Source: Nannocystis punicea (lineage in GTDB: Bacteria > Myxococcota_A > Polyangia > Nannocystales > Nannocystaceae). Taken from it: a stretch of DNA of 64,000 nt. Below, piece by piece: positions 50,067-59,040 of the stretch. Both the position numbers and the translations under genes were made by a program. The number at the start of each line of letters is the position of its first letter. The stretch's first letter is position 1. The stretch spans positions 11,424,001 to 11,488,000 of the forward strand of contig NZ_CP114040.1 of NCBI RefSeq assembly GCF_026965555.1, given 5' to 3'. The notes under the pieces were generated by a model that was given only the letters and a program-made list of their open reading frames with translations, was not told where the DNA came from and did no database searches.

Positions 50067-51550
50067 TCACCCGCCCGCCTTCGCCGGGAACGGCACCGCC
50101 CACACCCCTTCCTCGGGCGCGTCGGCGCGGACGTAATACACCGTCTGCTCGCCCGCCATCGTCGACACGATCACGTCGTCGACGACGATCGTCGTCGTGT
50201 CGGTCGCGGGATCGATGACGGCGGGCTGGTAAGGCTGGTACTGGGGCCCGTAGAGCTGCGCGAAGGAGGTCAGGTACCGGCCATCGGCGAGCTCGCGATA
50301 GGCGTCGCCCAGCCGGGCGATCTTCAGTGTGGTCTCCCCGGTCGCGCGATCGACCTCCCACAGCTGAAGCTCCTCCGACCACGGGTTCTGGATCGTATAC
50401 TCGATCGTGCTGCCGGCCCGCCGCAGCAGGAGAAACCGTCGGGTTCGCCCTCGAACCACACGACCACGTCGCCGGTGCCAGGGTCCCACACCGCCTCGCG
50501 CGGCGCATCCTTCGTGCCGAGCCGCAGCTGATACTCCCCGGCAATCCCCCGCCTCGCGGCCCAGTGCTCGGGCACCTCGACCTCGGCCGCGGTCGAGGTG
50601 TCGTAGACGCGGATCAGGACGTCCTCGGGCGTTCGCAGGCCGACGAATCGATCGTCCTCGGTCCATACCCAGTCACCGACCTGCTGCACCGACGTCTGTC
50701 CGACCACCCACGCCGCGAATTCGTTGTCGGTCAGGTGCACCTCCGCGCCGGACTCGACCTCGCGCAGATACGTCGCTTCCACGCCTGCGTCGCCGATCCG
50801 CTGCCAGACGAGATAGCCCTGGCCCGGCGACAGCTCGTACGTGCGCACGTCCTCGGCGAGCGTCTCGTCCGCGCCGGTCGCCAGGTCGTATCGACGCAGC
50901 CGTCCGTCGTCGCGCAGGATCATGATCGCGTGGAGGCCGTCCCCGTCGCGCAGCAGATCGAACTTGATCACCCGATCGTCGACCTGCACGACCTCCTGTC
51001 GCGCGGCGTCGTAGACCTGAAGGACCTCCCGACTCCCGCCGACGCCTGCAGCATCGGCGGTCGTCCCCGGCTCGCCGTCGCTGGCCAGGACGAACCCGCG
51101 CGAGAACGAATGAACCCGCGCCTCGTGCGGGATCGAGGCGACCGGCGTCGGCGGATCGATCTCGGCGGTCTCCGGGCGATCGAGCAAATAGAGGACGCCC
51201 TCCGCCCAGTGGATGCCGTAGACCGTCTCGAGGTCGCCGTCGATCGTGATCGCCAGCCCGTCGAGCTCGAGCTCCGGCGGATGGAGGGGCGAGACGGGCC
51301 CTCCGCACAGGCCCGTGTACGTGAACAAGAGCCTGCCAGACACGGCCCACGTCACGAAGAGGCGCCCGGACACCTCGCTGACCCCCAGCCCCGGCCACGG
51401 GTGCTCCAACCCCGACCCCTCCGCGTGCTGCTCGGTGATGAACGTGGGCCCGTCGATCTCGCACTGCTCGTCGACCTCCCCGCCGACCTCCTCGGCTCCG
51501 CACGCGAACGACAGCGCGAACACGAGGGCGCAGCGGAGCTCGCGAGGCAT
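50067..51550 (-). pseudogene. Beta-propeller-like lipoprotein with a frameshift
   Basis: The first frame starts at 51550 with lipobox FALSFACGAEE and runs as a repeat-rich beta protein (VYGIHWAEGVLYLLDRPETA, VLQVYDAARQEVVQVDD, YELSPGQGYLVWQRIGD) to about 50440 (VVVWFEGEP); the sense then moves to the next frame, which continues RRAGSTIEYTIQNPWSEELQ and ends TVYYVRADAPEEGVWAVPFP at 50067. One missing base near 50440 explains both. Intact length would be ~494 residues. Either a recent pseudogene, a programmed shift (no slippery run seen) or a sequencing error. Confidence 0.7.
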
Positions 51551-51618
51551 GCGTCCATGATGGCACGACTTCCTCGGCAGCGCAGGGCGCCCGCACCTGC
51601 TCTCGCCCTCGGCGAATC

Positions 51619-51647
51619 ACATGACCTTTAAAACATGCCTTTAAAGC
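51619..51647. repeat. AT-rich palindrome-like element upstream of two divergent genes
   Basis: ACATGACCTTTAAAACATGC followed by CTTTAAAGCCA: CCTTTAAA repeated twice with ACATG halves of the palindrome family. An AT island in the gap 51551-51779, which otherwise shows nothing. Confidence 0.4.
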
Positions 51648-51779
51648 CAGCCGATCGCGCTGTCCGCCACCACCCCGGCGGCTCTCCGCTCCCTCGCGCA
51701 CCTTGTCGTACGCGTCCGCGCCCATACCGGGCCGCCGGGCCGCCTTGATCTCCCGCCCGCGCCCGGCGACCATGTTCGG

Positions 51780-52475
51780 GTGAAGCTCGTCTGGTCGCTC
51801 ATCGCCGGCCTCGGCGGCTTGTTCTTCGCCATCGGCCTCGCGCTCCTCGCCGTCGACCTGGAGTTCTTCGCCGACGCGCGGCGGACCGAGGGCGAGGTCG
51901 TCCACCTCCGCCGCAACAACAAGGGCAGCGGCGCGCCCGACGTCGCCTACACCGACCACCTCGGCCGCGACCACCTTTATCGCTCCAACATCTTCTCGAC
52001 GCCCTCGTACCGGATCGGCGAGCGCGTCACCGTCGCCTTCGACCCCGACGAGCCCGAGGACGCGGTCATCGACAGCCCCACCAATCGCTGGCTGCTGCCC
52101 GGCATCTTCGGCGGCATCGGCTTCGTCCAGCTCTGCATCGGCTCGTTCGCCCTGCTGCGCCGCGCCCGGCGCAAGCGCGAGATCTCCTGGCTCCTGCGCG
52201 AGGGTCAGCGCCTCGACGCCACGATCACCGCCGTCACCCAGGACACCTCCATTCGAATCAATCGCAAGAGTCCGTGGGTCATCCATTGCGAGGCCACCTT
52301 GCCCGGCGAAGCGAGCGCGCGCACCTTCGTCAGCCGTCGCTTCTGGTACGACCCCGGCCCGCTCCTGCGAGGCCCGACCTTGACCGTCTGCTACGACCCC
52401 CGCGACCCCTCGCGCCACGTCCTCGACACCGGTGACCTCGTTCCGGGCCGCGCCTTCCAGGGCACCACTTCCTGA
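51780..52475 (+). CDS. DUF3592 membrane protein
   Basis: 231 residues, GTG start. First helix LIAGLGGLFFAIGLALLAVD, a small beta domain with VAYTDHLGRDHLYRS and VTVAFDPDEPEDAVIDSP, second helix GIFGGIGFVQLCIGSFALL, then a second copy of the beta domain (LTVCYDPRDPSRHVLDTG). The V-x-(Y/F)-DP-x-x-P pattern marks DUF3592. Function unknown. Confidence 0.75.
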   Translation: MKLVWSLIAGLGGLFFAIGLALLAVDLEFFADARRTEGEVVHLRRNNKGSGAPDVAYTDHLGRDHLYRSNIFSTPSYRIGERVTVAFDPDEPEDAVIDSPTNRWLLPGIFGGIGFVQLCIGSFALLRRARRKREISWLLREGQRLDATITAVTQDTSIRINRKSPWVIHCEATLPGEASARTFVSRRFWYDPGPLLRGPTLTVCYDPRDPSRHVLDTGDLVPGRAFQGTTS

Positions 52476-52685
52476 TCGACGCTCCCCGACGCGATGGCGA
52501 CTGCGACCCCGTCGAGAGCGGACCCGCCGCACCTCGACCTCAGCGGCGCGGCCGCTCCTCGATCGCGGGTCCTGTCCGTGTCGTGGACATCGTTCTCGAT
52601 CGCGCCTGTGCGTCCGTTCGCCGCACCCGCGGCTTCGTGCCGCCGCCGCGTTGACGCGCCCGCCCGTGCGGCGCACCCTCCGGTC

Positions 52686-54035
52686 GTGTCGACGCGCAGC
52701 GCGCTCCCCCCCGGCTCCCGGCGAACCCTCTTACAGACGTATCGATACACCCGCGACCCGTACGAGTTCTTCTCAAAGATGGTCGAGGAATACGGCGACC
52801 CGTTCACTGCCCACGTCGTCAACGGCAGCGTCGTCATCACCGGCAGCCCTGCGGGCGCGCAGCAGGTCTTCTCCGCCGACCCCGACACCTTCGCCCCGTT
52901 CGCGCCTCAGGTCGCGCGCCCGGTGCTCGGCGATGCCTCGCTCCTGCTGCTCTCGGGCGAGCGCCACCGCAAGGAGCGCAAGCTGCTCATGCCCGCCTTC
53001 CACGGCGAACGCGTGCGCGCCTACGGCGAGACGATCTGCGGGGCCGCCCACGCCGCCGCCTCGACATGGCCCAAGGGACAGGCGTTCGTCTTCCAGGACA
53101 GCTCGCAGTGGATCTCCCTCGAGGTCATCATCCGCGCGGTGTTCGGGGTCGCCGACCCGGCCCGCGTCGAGGATGTCCGCCAGGCCATCCTCGAGTTCGT
53201 CGCCGCGGCCGTCCCGAGCTTCATGTTCTTCCCGTTCCTGCAGCGCGACTTCTTCGGCGTCGGCCCGTGGGCCCGGTTTCAGCGCGCGCGCCAGCGGTTC
53301 GGCTTCCTCATCGCCGCCGAGCTGGCCGCGCGGCGCAGCCGGCCCGACGAGCTCGGCGACGACATCCTCAGCCGCATGCTCGCCGCCCGGCACGACGACG
53401 GCAGCGGCCTGAGCGACTCGGAGATCCACGACGAGCTGCTCACCCTCCTGTTCGCCGGCCATGAGACCACCGGCATCGCCCTCGCCTGGTCGATCTACTG
53501 GCTCCTGCGTCACCCCGACCGCCTGGAGAAGCTGCTCGCAGAGCTCGACGCCGCCGGCGAGCGCCCCGAGCCCGAGGCCCTCGCCCGCTTGCCGTACCTC
53601 GAGGCCGTCGTTCACGAGACCCTGCGCCTCTACCCCATCGCCCCCGACGCCCCCCGCATGCTCGCGCGCCCGCTCGAGCTCGCCGGTTACACCCTGCCCG
53701 CCGGCGCCGGCGTGGCCGTCGCGACCGCGCTCCTGCACGTCCGCCCGGACATCTACCCCGAGCCCCACGCCTTCCGCCCCGAGCGCTTCGTCGGCCGCAA
53801 GTACAGCCCCTTCGAATACACCCCGTTCGGCGGCGGCCACCGTCGCTGCCTCGGCGCCGCCTTCGCCACCTACGAGATGAAGCTCGTCCTGGCCACGTTG
53901 CTCAGGCACTACCGCCTGAAGCTGTCCGAGCCGCGAGAGGTCAAGCCCGGCCGCCGCAACGTCGTCCTCGGCCCCGCCACCGGCGTCCGCGTCACCTTCC
54001 TCGGCCCGCGCCGCGCCGGCGACCTGGCCGCCTGA
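52686..54035 (+). CDS. Cytochrome P450
   Basis: 449 residues from the GTG at 52686, the usual P450 length; the frame is open to 52494 but the extra 64 residues are unlike the family. I-helix LLFAGHETTGIALAW, ExxR in VVHETLRLYP, the PERF motif in FRPERFVGRK and the haem loop FGGGHRRCLGAAFATYEMK with the Cys thiolate ligand. Closest in style to CYP110-type bacterial P450s. No ferredoxin or biosynthetic cluster nearby. A palindrome-family copy (TGGCCC-AA-GGGACA, 53067-53080) lies inside, encoding WPKGQ. Confidence 0.93.
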   Translation: MSTRSALPPGSRRTLLQTYRYTRDPYEFFSKMVEEYGDPFTAHVVNGSVVITGSPAGAQQVFSADPDTFAPFAPQVARPVLGDASLLLLSGERHRKERKLLMPAFHGERVRAYGETICGAAHAAASTWPKGQAFVFQDSSQWISLEVIIRAVFGVADPARVEDVRQAILEFVAAAVPSFMFFPFLQRDFFGVGPWARFQRARQRFGFLIAAELAARRSRPDELGDDILSRMLAARHDDGSGLSDSEIHDELLTLLFAGHETTGIALAWSIYWLLRHPDRLEKLLAELDAAGERPEPEALARLPYLEAVVHETLRLYPIAPDAPRMLARPLELAGYTLPAGAGVAVATALLHVRPDIYPEPHAFRPERFVGRKYSPFEYTPFGGGHRRCLGAAFATYEMKLVLATLLRHYRLKLSEPREVKPGRRNVVLGPATGVRVTFLGPRRAGDLAA

Positions 54036-54036
54036 C

Positions 54037-54072
54037 GACAATCACGGCGCTTGCTGTCGCGCCGCGATTGTC
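54037..54072. terminator. Bidirectional terminator-like hairpin between convergent genes
   Basis: GACAATCACGGCGC (54037-54050) pairs with GCGCCGCGATTGTC (54059-54072), 14 bp with one mismatch and an 8-nt loop, directly after the P450 stop and before the end of the opposing lipoprotein gene. Confidence 0.7.
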
Positions 54073-54079
54073 ATGACCG

Positions 54080-54841
54080 TCACGGCGCGCCGACCGCGAT
54101 CGCCGGTCGGTCGTCGCTCCACCCCGGCGCCCCGGCGATCTGCCAGCGGACGAGCAGCTTCTCCGCGCGATAGCCCTGCGGCGTCGTCGTCACGCTGCGG
54201 ACGAGGCCGATCCCGCGGACATAATAATTGTCCTCGGTCTGCACGTGCTGGGCCGGCGGGACCTCCACTCCGGTCTTCATCGTCGTGATCATGCGGTTGT
54301 GCGTCTCGCAGCGGACGTGGACCGCCGACTGCCCGCGATACGAATCGTGGCCGACCACCGAGCAGCGGCCGAACACCGACATCGAGGACATCGGCGTGTC
54401 GAGCTCCTGCCGCCAGTCCCAGCGCATCCCCGGCGACAGCTCGCGCGGCAGGTACACGCCCTCGGCCACGCGCGTCGTCACCTCGCCGACCGCGCTCGTC
54501 ATCGAACCCAGCTCCGGCGTCACCCCGAGCGCAGAGATCACCAGGTCGCGCTCGCTGGCGCTGCCGAAGGTCTCGCTGCGCACCCGCGCCACCCATCGGT
54601 CCCCGCGCTGCTCCGCCGCCACGATCCGGTCGATCGACTGCGTCGCCGGCACCGACCCCGCCGGCTGCGACTGCGGCAGCGCGTAGACCCACTCGTCACC
54701 CACGCTCGCCGGCGCGTACGGGTGCCCCGCGGCCGTCGTCGCCTGCGGATCGCAGCCGACGAACACCAGCGCGCCCGTCACGATCAGCTGCCAGCCCAGG
54801 GTCGCCTCGATCTCCGTCGTCGTGCTGCGGCGCTGGGCCAT
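54080..54841 (-). CDS. Secreted lipoprotein of unknown function
   Basis: 253 residues from the ATG at 54841. Lipobox ends at VTGALVFVGCDPQ. The mature part is a single beta-rich domain (VGDEWVYALPQSQP, ELSPGMRWDWRQELDTPM, NYYVRGIGLVRSVTTTPQGY); the YYxxGIGLVRS motif recalls domains in other myxobacterial lipoproteins but I cannot name it. Upstream DNA holds two 35-bp direct repeats. Confidence 0.7.
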   Translation of the reverse strand: MAQRRSTTTEIEATLGWQLIVTGALVFVGCDPQATTAAGHPYAPASVGDEWVYALPQSQPAGSVPATQSIDRIVAAEQRGDRWVARVRSETFGSASERDLVISALGVTPELGSMTSAVGEVTTRVAEGVYLPRELSPGMRWDWRQELDTPMSSMSVFGRCSVVGHDSYRGQSAVHVRCETHNRMITTMKTGVEVPPAQHVQTEDNYYVRGIGLVRSVTTTPQGYRAEKLLVRWQIAGAPGWSDDRPAIAVGAP

Positions 54842-54937
54842 GCCGCATGGTCCCCGGCCCGTGTCCACGCCGCAAGGAGGTCCCGCCTGCGGGCGCATCC
54901 GCGAGCTCCCCTCGCCCGCGCCGGTCACGACCCCCGC

Positions 54938-55036
54938 AGCTCCGATCGGGCACGACGGAGATCGCCTCGCTCTCGCGCGCGCGCGATCCGGGACGCTCAC
55001 AAGCTCCGATCGGACACGACGGAGATCGCCTCGCTC
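54938..55036. repeat. Pair of 35-bp direct repeats 64 bp apart
   Basis: 54938-54972 and 55002-55036 begin AGCTCCGATCGG and end CGCCTCGCTC, differing at one base. A partial inverted copy (GATCTCCGTCGT) lies in the start of the neighbouring lipoprotein gene near 54811-54825. Position upstream of that gene suggests operators or duplication debris. The remaining gap to 55274 has no gene. Confidence 0.6.
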
Positions 55037-55274
55037 CTGCAATCGCGTGAACAATCGGGCCCGATGGAGCTCATCGCGCGCTCACGGGCTCTCGCATCCG
55101 CCAGGGCCCGACCGGGAGATCGCCACATTCCTGGACTCGCGCGAATCGACAAAAATGCCATCACTCGCGAGGCGGAAGAGATCCCCTGCGCTCTCGAGCT
55201 CTCCTCGCTGTGACAATCCCGCGAATCGGCCAATGCGATCGCAATCGATCGATAAGAAAAATTAAACGACAAGT

Positions 55275-55329
55275 GCGGGCGGCCGTACGAGGCGGCCGCC
55301 CGCGAGTCGCGGGCGAGGGCCCGCGACTC
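55275..55329 (-). terminator. Tandem hairpins after the KGG protein gene
   Basis: Arms GAGTCGCGGGC / GCCCGCGACTC (11 bp, loop GAGG, 55304-55329) and GCGGGCGGCC / GGCCGCCCGC (10 bp, 9-nt loop, 55275-55303) follow the stop at 55340 on the minus strand; beyond them comes GTCGTTTAATTTTTCTT. A strong intrinsic terminator. Confidence 0.75.
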
Positions 55330-55339
55330 GGAACTCGGG

Positions 55340-55795
55340 TCAATGATCCTGTTCGCCCTCGTCGCGGCCGCTGGGGGACATCGGCTCGCTGCGGGGCATC
55401 TCGGACCTGTTCTCGGGGGCGGCCGACGAGGTCGACGCCTCGCGGTCTTCGACGGGGGTGTTCGGCTCGTCCGACATGCCCGTCATGCCCTGGGCGCTGC
55501 GCTGGGAGCGGTTGCGGTCGCGGCTGCTCGCGCTCGCATGGGCGGCGCGGTTGCTGTGCGACGCGTGGCCGCCCTTTGCCCCGATCTCCGCCATGTGCTC
55601 GCGGTTCTGGCTGACCACCTCACCGCCCTTGCGGCCGGCGGCACGCGCCTCTTCCGAGTCGAACTCGTGGGCCGTGCCCTTCTCGTGCGCAGCCCGGCCG
55701 CCCTTCCGCGCGATCTCCCGCTGCTTCTCCGCCTCCATCCCCGCGAAACCGCGGCCCCCGCGGCGTTCCCCTGTATTACCGGTGCTGTTCGGCAT
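55340..55795 (-). CDS. KGG-repeat stress protein (YciG/GsiB/con-10 type)
   Basis: 151 residues. Three KGG units: FAGMEAEKQREIARKGGRAA, FDSEEARAAGRKGGEVV and REHMAEIGAKGGHAS, with the (F/A)..(D/M)..(R/K)...GRKGG spacing of the family; the C-terminal half is polar, Ser/Glu-rich and disordered. Such hydrophilic proteins build up in stress, starvation or sporulation and are thought to protect macromolecules. GAGG lies before the ATG. Followed by a strong terminator, consistent with high expression. Confidence 0.86.
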   Translation of the reverse strand: MPNSTGNTGERRGGRGFAGMEAEKQREIARKGGRAAHEKGTAHEFDSEEARAAGRKGGEVVSQNREHMAEIGAKGGHASHSNRAAHASASSRDRNRSQRSAQGMTGMSDEPNTPVEDREASTSSAAPENRSEMPRSEPMSPSGRDEGEQDH

Positions 55796-56161
55796 TGCTG
55801 GTACCTCTGTCGCGGACTGAAATCCGCGCCGTGATGGGTTCTTTGAATGGATGTCCTCGAGGCCAGAGCGCAGACAGCGCTGCCCAAGGACGTTTCGTGG
55901 GAACCATGGTCGACTGCGTCACCTCGGCAAGGCGGAGCTCGGCGCGCCTGGGGGGTAGCCGCCCCCAATTCGTTTGGCGATCCCGCCGCCGGGGCCGCTG
56001 GGACGGGTGCCGCGCCGCTGAGGCCGCTGGGGGCCTCCGGGATACCCTGAGTCACATGCGCCTGCGACGACCGCAATTTTCACTCAGCGCAGCGCGCGAT
56101 AGTGCGCGCTGGCCGCGATGGCGTTGACACCGCACTCTGCCGGGGGGACGCTGGGGTCACG
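55796..56161. other. Gap of 366 bp with one promoter-like sequence
   Basis: TTGACA (56124-56129), 17 nt, GACGCT (56147-56152), then 9 nt to the ATG at 56162: a good sigma-70-like -35 with a weak -10 and almost no leader. Nothing else recognised. Confidence 0.45.
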
Positions 56162-56425
56162 ATGACCCGCAATTTCCTCGTCTTCGCCGTCACCGCGTGC
56201 CTCGCCGGATTGGTCGGATTCGCCTGCAAGAGCGGCGGCGGAGGTGGTTCACAGGCGCCCGGGACGGTCACCGCGATCGAAGGTCCGTCGTCGTGTCCGC
56301 GGTCGGTGCCGACGCGGGGCGCCTCCTGTCCGCGGGGCGAGTCCGAGTTTTGCGTCTACCGCACCACCGGCGGCGATTTCGCGTGCGTGTGCGGCGGCGG
56401 CAAGTGGGGTTGCGGCTCCAAATAG
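56162..56425 (+). CDS. Very small Cys-rich lipoprotein
   Basis: 87 residues. Lipobox ends at GLVGFACKSG, then GGGGGSQ and a short domain with six Cys (SSCPRSVPTRGASCPRG, FCVYRTTGG, FACVCGGGKWGCGSK). The ...C.C..GKW.C pattern recurs in myxobacterial lipoproteins. Function unknown. Confidence 0.65.
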   Translation: MTRNFLVFAVTACLAGLVGFACKSGGGGGSQAPGTVTAIEGPSSCPRSVPTRGASCPRGESEFCVYRTTGGDFACVCGGGKWGCGSK

Positions 56426-56520
56426 AGAGATACGGCGATCTGCGAACGGCTCGCCGCGCCTGCGTCGGCCGAGGGGGTTCGTCGCGCCCGCCCCGCTGGC
56501 TCGCCGGCGCGCGCCTGCGA

Positions 56521-56526
56521 TACCCT
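56521..56526 (+). promoter_or_regulatory. Possible -10 element, leaderless start of the lipoprotein at 56533
   Basis: TACCCT, 6 nt, ATG; no ribosome site. Confidence 0.4.
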
Positions 56527-56532
56527 CCGACG

Positions 56533-57387
56533 ATGCTTCCTTATCTCGTTCGCGCCCGCTGGACCGCGTTCACTCTGCTCTTCGCCTGCAGCTTCGACGG
56601 CAGCGGCCTGGTGAGCGTGGGGCCGCCGAGCTCGAACAGCAGCACGACCGGCGACTCGACCACCTCGACGGGCCCCGGGACGACCGTCGCGCCGACGACC
56701 GTCGAGTCGGAGGGCAGCGACAGCGACGGCGCGACGATGAGCACCACCCAGCCGGTCGACCCGACGGAGGACCCGACGACGACCACGACCACGACCGGCA
56801 CCACCACCACGACGAGCACCACCGACCCGGACACGACGACGACCTCGACGGGTCCCGACACCACCACCTCGACCAGCACCACCAGCACCGATACCAGCAC
56901 CTCGACCGGCCCCGACACCACCACCGGGCCGATGTGCATGGACACCGGCACCGAGCCGAACGAGAGCGAGGGCGAATCGGTCGACCTCGGCGATCAGCAC
57001 TGCAAGGCCCAGCCGAAGAGCTTCGAGGGCGTCCTCGACGGCGACGCCGACGTCGACTGGTTCCGCTTCTTCGGCGACTTCAGCGGCAACCAGTGCAACG
57101 ACGACCCGATCGCCAAGATCGTCGTCACCGCCGACGGCCCGCTCGAGGTGTGCATGTACGCCGACTGTGACATCTCCGGTGAAACCGACTTCGACTGCCC
57201 CAACGGCACCTCGATGGCCGACTCGCCCGACGGCCGCGATGGCTGCTGCGGCACCGGCAGCATGCAGTACGAGGTCAATTGCGTGTCCGGCCCCGACGAG
57301 AGCGCGGCGATCTACGTCCGCCTGCAAAAGGCCCCCGTCGACGCCTGTCTCGAATACAAGGTCGACTACAGCTATTTCAGCCCGTGA
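56533..57387 (+). CDS. Lipoprotein with Thr-rich linker and PPC-like domain
   Basis: 284 residues. Lipobox ends at FTLLFACSFDG, followed by SGLVSVGPPS and ~100 residues of Thr/Ser/Asp/Gly/Pro. The C-terminal domain starts TGTEPNESEGESVDLGD and has FEGVLDGDADVDWFRFFGDF, the layout of bacterial pre-peptidase C-terminal (PPC) domains. Its first mature residues are nearly those of the next gene, showing a shared module or duplication. Confidence 0.75.
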   Translation: MLPYLVRARWTAFTLLFACSFDGSGLVSVGPPSSNSSTTGDSTTSTGPGTTVAPTTVESEGSDSDGATMSTTQPVDPTEDPTTTTTTTGTTTTTSTTDPDTTTTSTGPDTTTSTSTTSTDTSTSTGPDTTTGPMCMDTGTEPNESEGESVDLGDQHCKAQPKSFEGVLDGDADVDWFRFFGDFSGNQCNDDPIAKIVVTADGPLEVCMYADCDISGETDFDCPNGTSMADSPDGRDGCCGTGSMQYEVNCVSGPDESAAIYVRLQKAPVDACLEYKVDYSYFSP

Positions 57388-57447
57388 CGCCTGGCGCCCC
57401 CGCCCGAGCGCGCAGGCGCGTGTGCTTCGCGGCTGAGACCGCTGCGG

Positions 57448-57453
57448 TAGCCT
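57448..57453 (+). promoter_or_regulatory. Possible -10 element, leaderless start of the LamG lipoprotein
   Basis: TAGCCT, 7 nt, ATG; no ribosome site. Confidence 0.4.
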
Positions 57454-57460
57454 CGGGCCG

Positions 57461-58540
57461 ATGCCGCGTCCGCACCTCCGCCGTCTCGCCGCACTCGCGT
57501 TCTTCCTCCTCGCGTGCAGCTACGACGGCAGCGGCCTCGTGAGCGTCGGGGAGCCGCCGTCAACCACGACCTCCACCGGCACGACCACCGGCGAGCCCGC
57601 GCTCACCACCACCGACGCGCCGCTCACCACCACCGGCGGGCCCGACCTCTCGACGACAGGCACCACCGCGCCCGTCGATCCGACCACCGACGCGACGACG
57701 ACGACCACCACGTCCTCGACGTCCACCACCGGCGAGACCTCGACCACCACCGGCGACGAGACCACCGGTCCGCCGCCGCCGCTGCTGATCGACGACGGCC
57801 TGTTGGTCCGCTACTTCCTCGACGAGGCGGCAAGCGGCCAGAGCCCCACCCACGCCCTCGACGCGGCGCCCGACCCGCTCGACCTGCCGCTCGTCTACGA
57901 CGGCATGGGCGGCATGAACCCGGTGTACGTCGAGGAGGCCGGCCACCGCGGCCTGCGCTGGCCGATGCCGGGGCTCGACGGCCGGGCCACGATCGCAGCC
58001 GCCGACACCAAGCTCCAGTCCGGCCTGCAGAACCGCACCGCCGCCACCATCGAGATCGTCGTCGAGGTCGACGCGGTCACCGACCTCGGCTCGCGCCTGA
58101 CGCACATCGGCCGCGGCATCGAACCCGGCCACTTCACCCTGCGCTCGAGCAAGATCGATCGCCTCGAGTTCTACTGGAAGGGCGACGTCCTCGCCGGCGT
58201 GTGGCCGGTCGACTGGAACGGGCTCGGCCGCGCCGTCGTCCACGTCGTCGTCGACACCGGCCAGCCCGAGCCGATCCACCGCATCCGCCTCTATATCGAC
58301 GGCGTGGTGGTCGCCGACGGCACGGACATCGCGCTCGTCCCTCCCAACCAGAACGAGGCGATCGCGATCCCCACCGACCCCAACATCCCCCTGCATTTTA
58401 CCCTGGGCAACCGCGGGGTCGACGTCGACCGCTCGTTCCAGGGCACCCTCTATTACGCGGCGATCTACGCCGCCGCCCTGTCGGAGACCCAGCTCGCGGC
58501 GAACGCCGACATCCTCGCCGGCCTCGACGACGCGCCGTAA
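57461..58540 (+). CDS. Lipoprotein with LamG/concanavalin-like domain
   Basis: 359 residues. Lipobox ends at AFFLLACSYDG, then SGLVSVGEPPS and ~75 residues of Thr/Ser/Gly/Pro. The C-terminal domain reads as a LamG jelly roll: LVRYFLDEAASGQSP at its start, IRLYIDGVVVADGT for the ligand strand and GTLYYAAIYAAALSETQLAA at its end, the classical close of LamG domains. Likely binds carbohydrate at the cell surface. Confidence 0.82.
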   Translation: MPRPHLRRLAALAFFLLACSYDGSGLVSVGEPPSTTTSTGTTTGEPALTTTDAPLTTTGGPDLSTTGTTAPVDPTTDATTTTTTSSTSTTGETSTTTGDETTGPPPPLLIDDGLLVRYFLDEAASGQSPTHALDAAPDPLDLPLVYDGMGGMNPVYVEEAGHRGLRWPMPGLDGRATIAAADTKLQSGLQNRTAATIEIVVEVDAVTDLGSRLTHIGRGIEPGHFTLRSSKIDRLEFYWKGDVLAGVWPVDWNGLGRAVVHVVVDTGQPEPIHRIRLYIDGVVVADGTDIALVPPNQNEAIAIPTDPNIPLHFTLGNRGVDVDRSFQGTLYYAAIYAAALSETQLAANADILAGLDDAP

Positions 58541-58559
58541 ATCCGTGAGCGAGAGCGCT

Positions 58560-58865
58560 TCGGGCCAGGCCGCATGAACCTGTCCCCAGGGACATCCTCC
58601 CTACGACCGCGCTCTGTCGCTCGCATCGCGCCCGGCGATCGCGGGGTCGAAGCAACACCGGCGGTCCTCGACGGCGCGCCGTGACCTCCCAGGTCGGATG
58701 AACCTGGCCCCAGAGACATCTCCCGTGCGGCCGGCTCTGTCGCTCGCATCGTACCCGGCGATCGCGGGGTCGAAGCAACCACGCCGGTCCTCGACGGCGC
58801 GCTGTGACCACCCGGGTATAGAACCAAAGGACATGTCGCATCGACCATGTCTATGGACACATGGG
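58560..58865. repeat. ~124-bp tandem duplication with embedded palindromes in a 500-bp gap
   Basis: Unit A (about 58560-58683) and unit B (about 58684-58807) share ATGAACCTG, GACATC, CTCTGTCGCTCGCATCG, CCGGCGATCGCGGGGTCGAA and GTCCTCGACGGCGCGC at an offset of 124. A shorter third start (GTGACCACCCGGG, 58804) follows. Each unit holds one palindrome copy: TGTCCC-CA-GGGACA (58581-58594, perfect) and a worn TGGCC-CCAG-AGACA (58705-58718); more half-sites lie at 58830-58863. No gene seen in 58541-59040. Confidence 0.7.
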
Positions 58866-59040
58866 CCGCTCAGCCCCGACCTGGCCGGCTCTGCCGCTCC
58901 CGACGACCGCCGCGGAGGCCGGGTCGGGGCCGCCGAGCGCTGCGGCTCCGTGCGACGTCATGCCGCGAGCCGAGCGCTGTTCGCCGTCATTCCGCGCCGG
59001 GGGCGGTTGCCGCGACGCGCATCGACGCGGCCGCGCCGGG

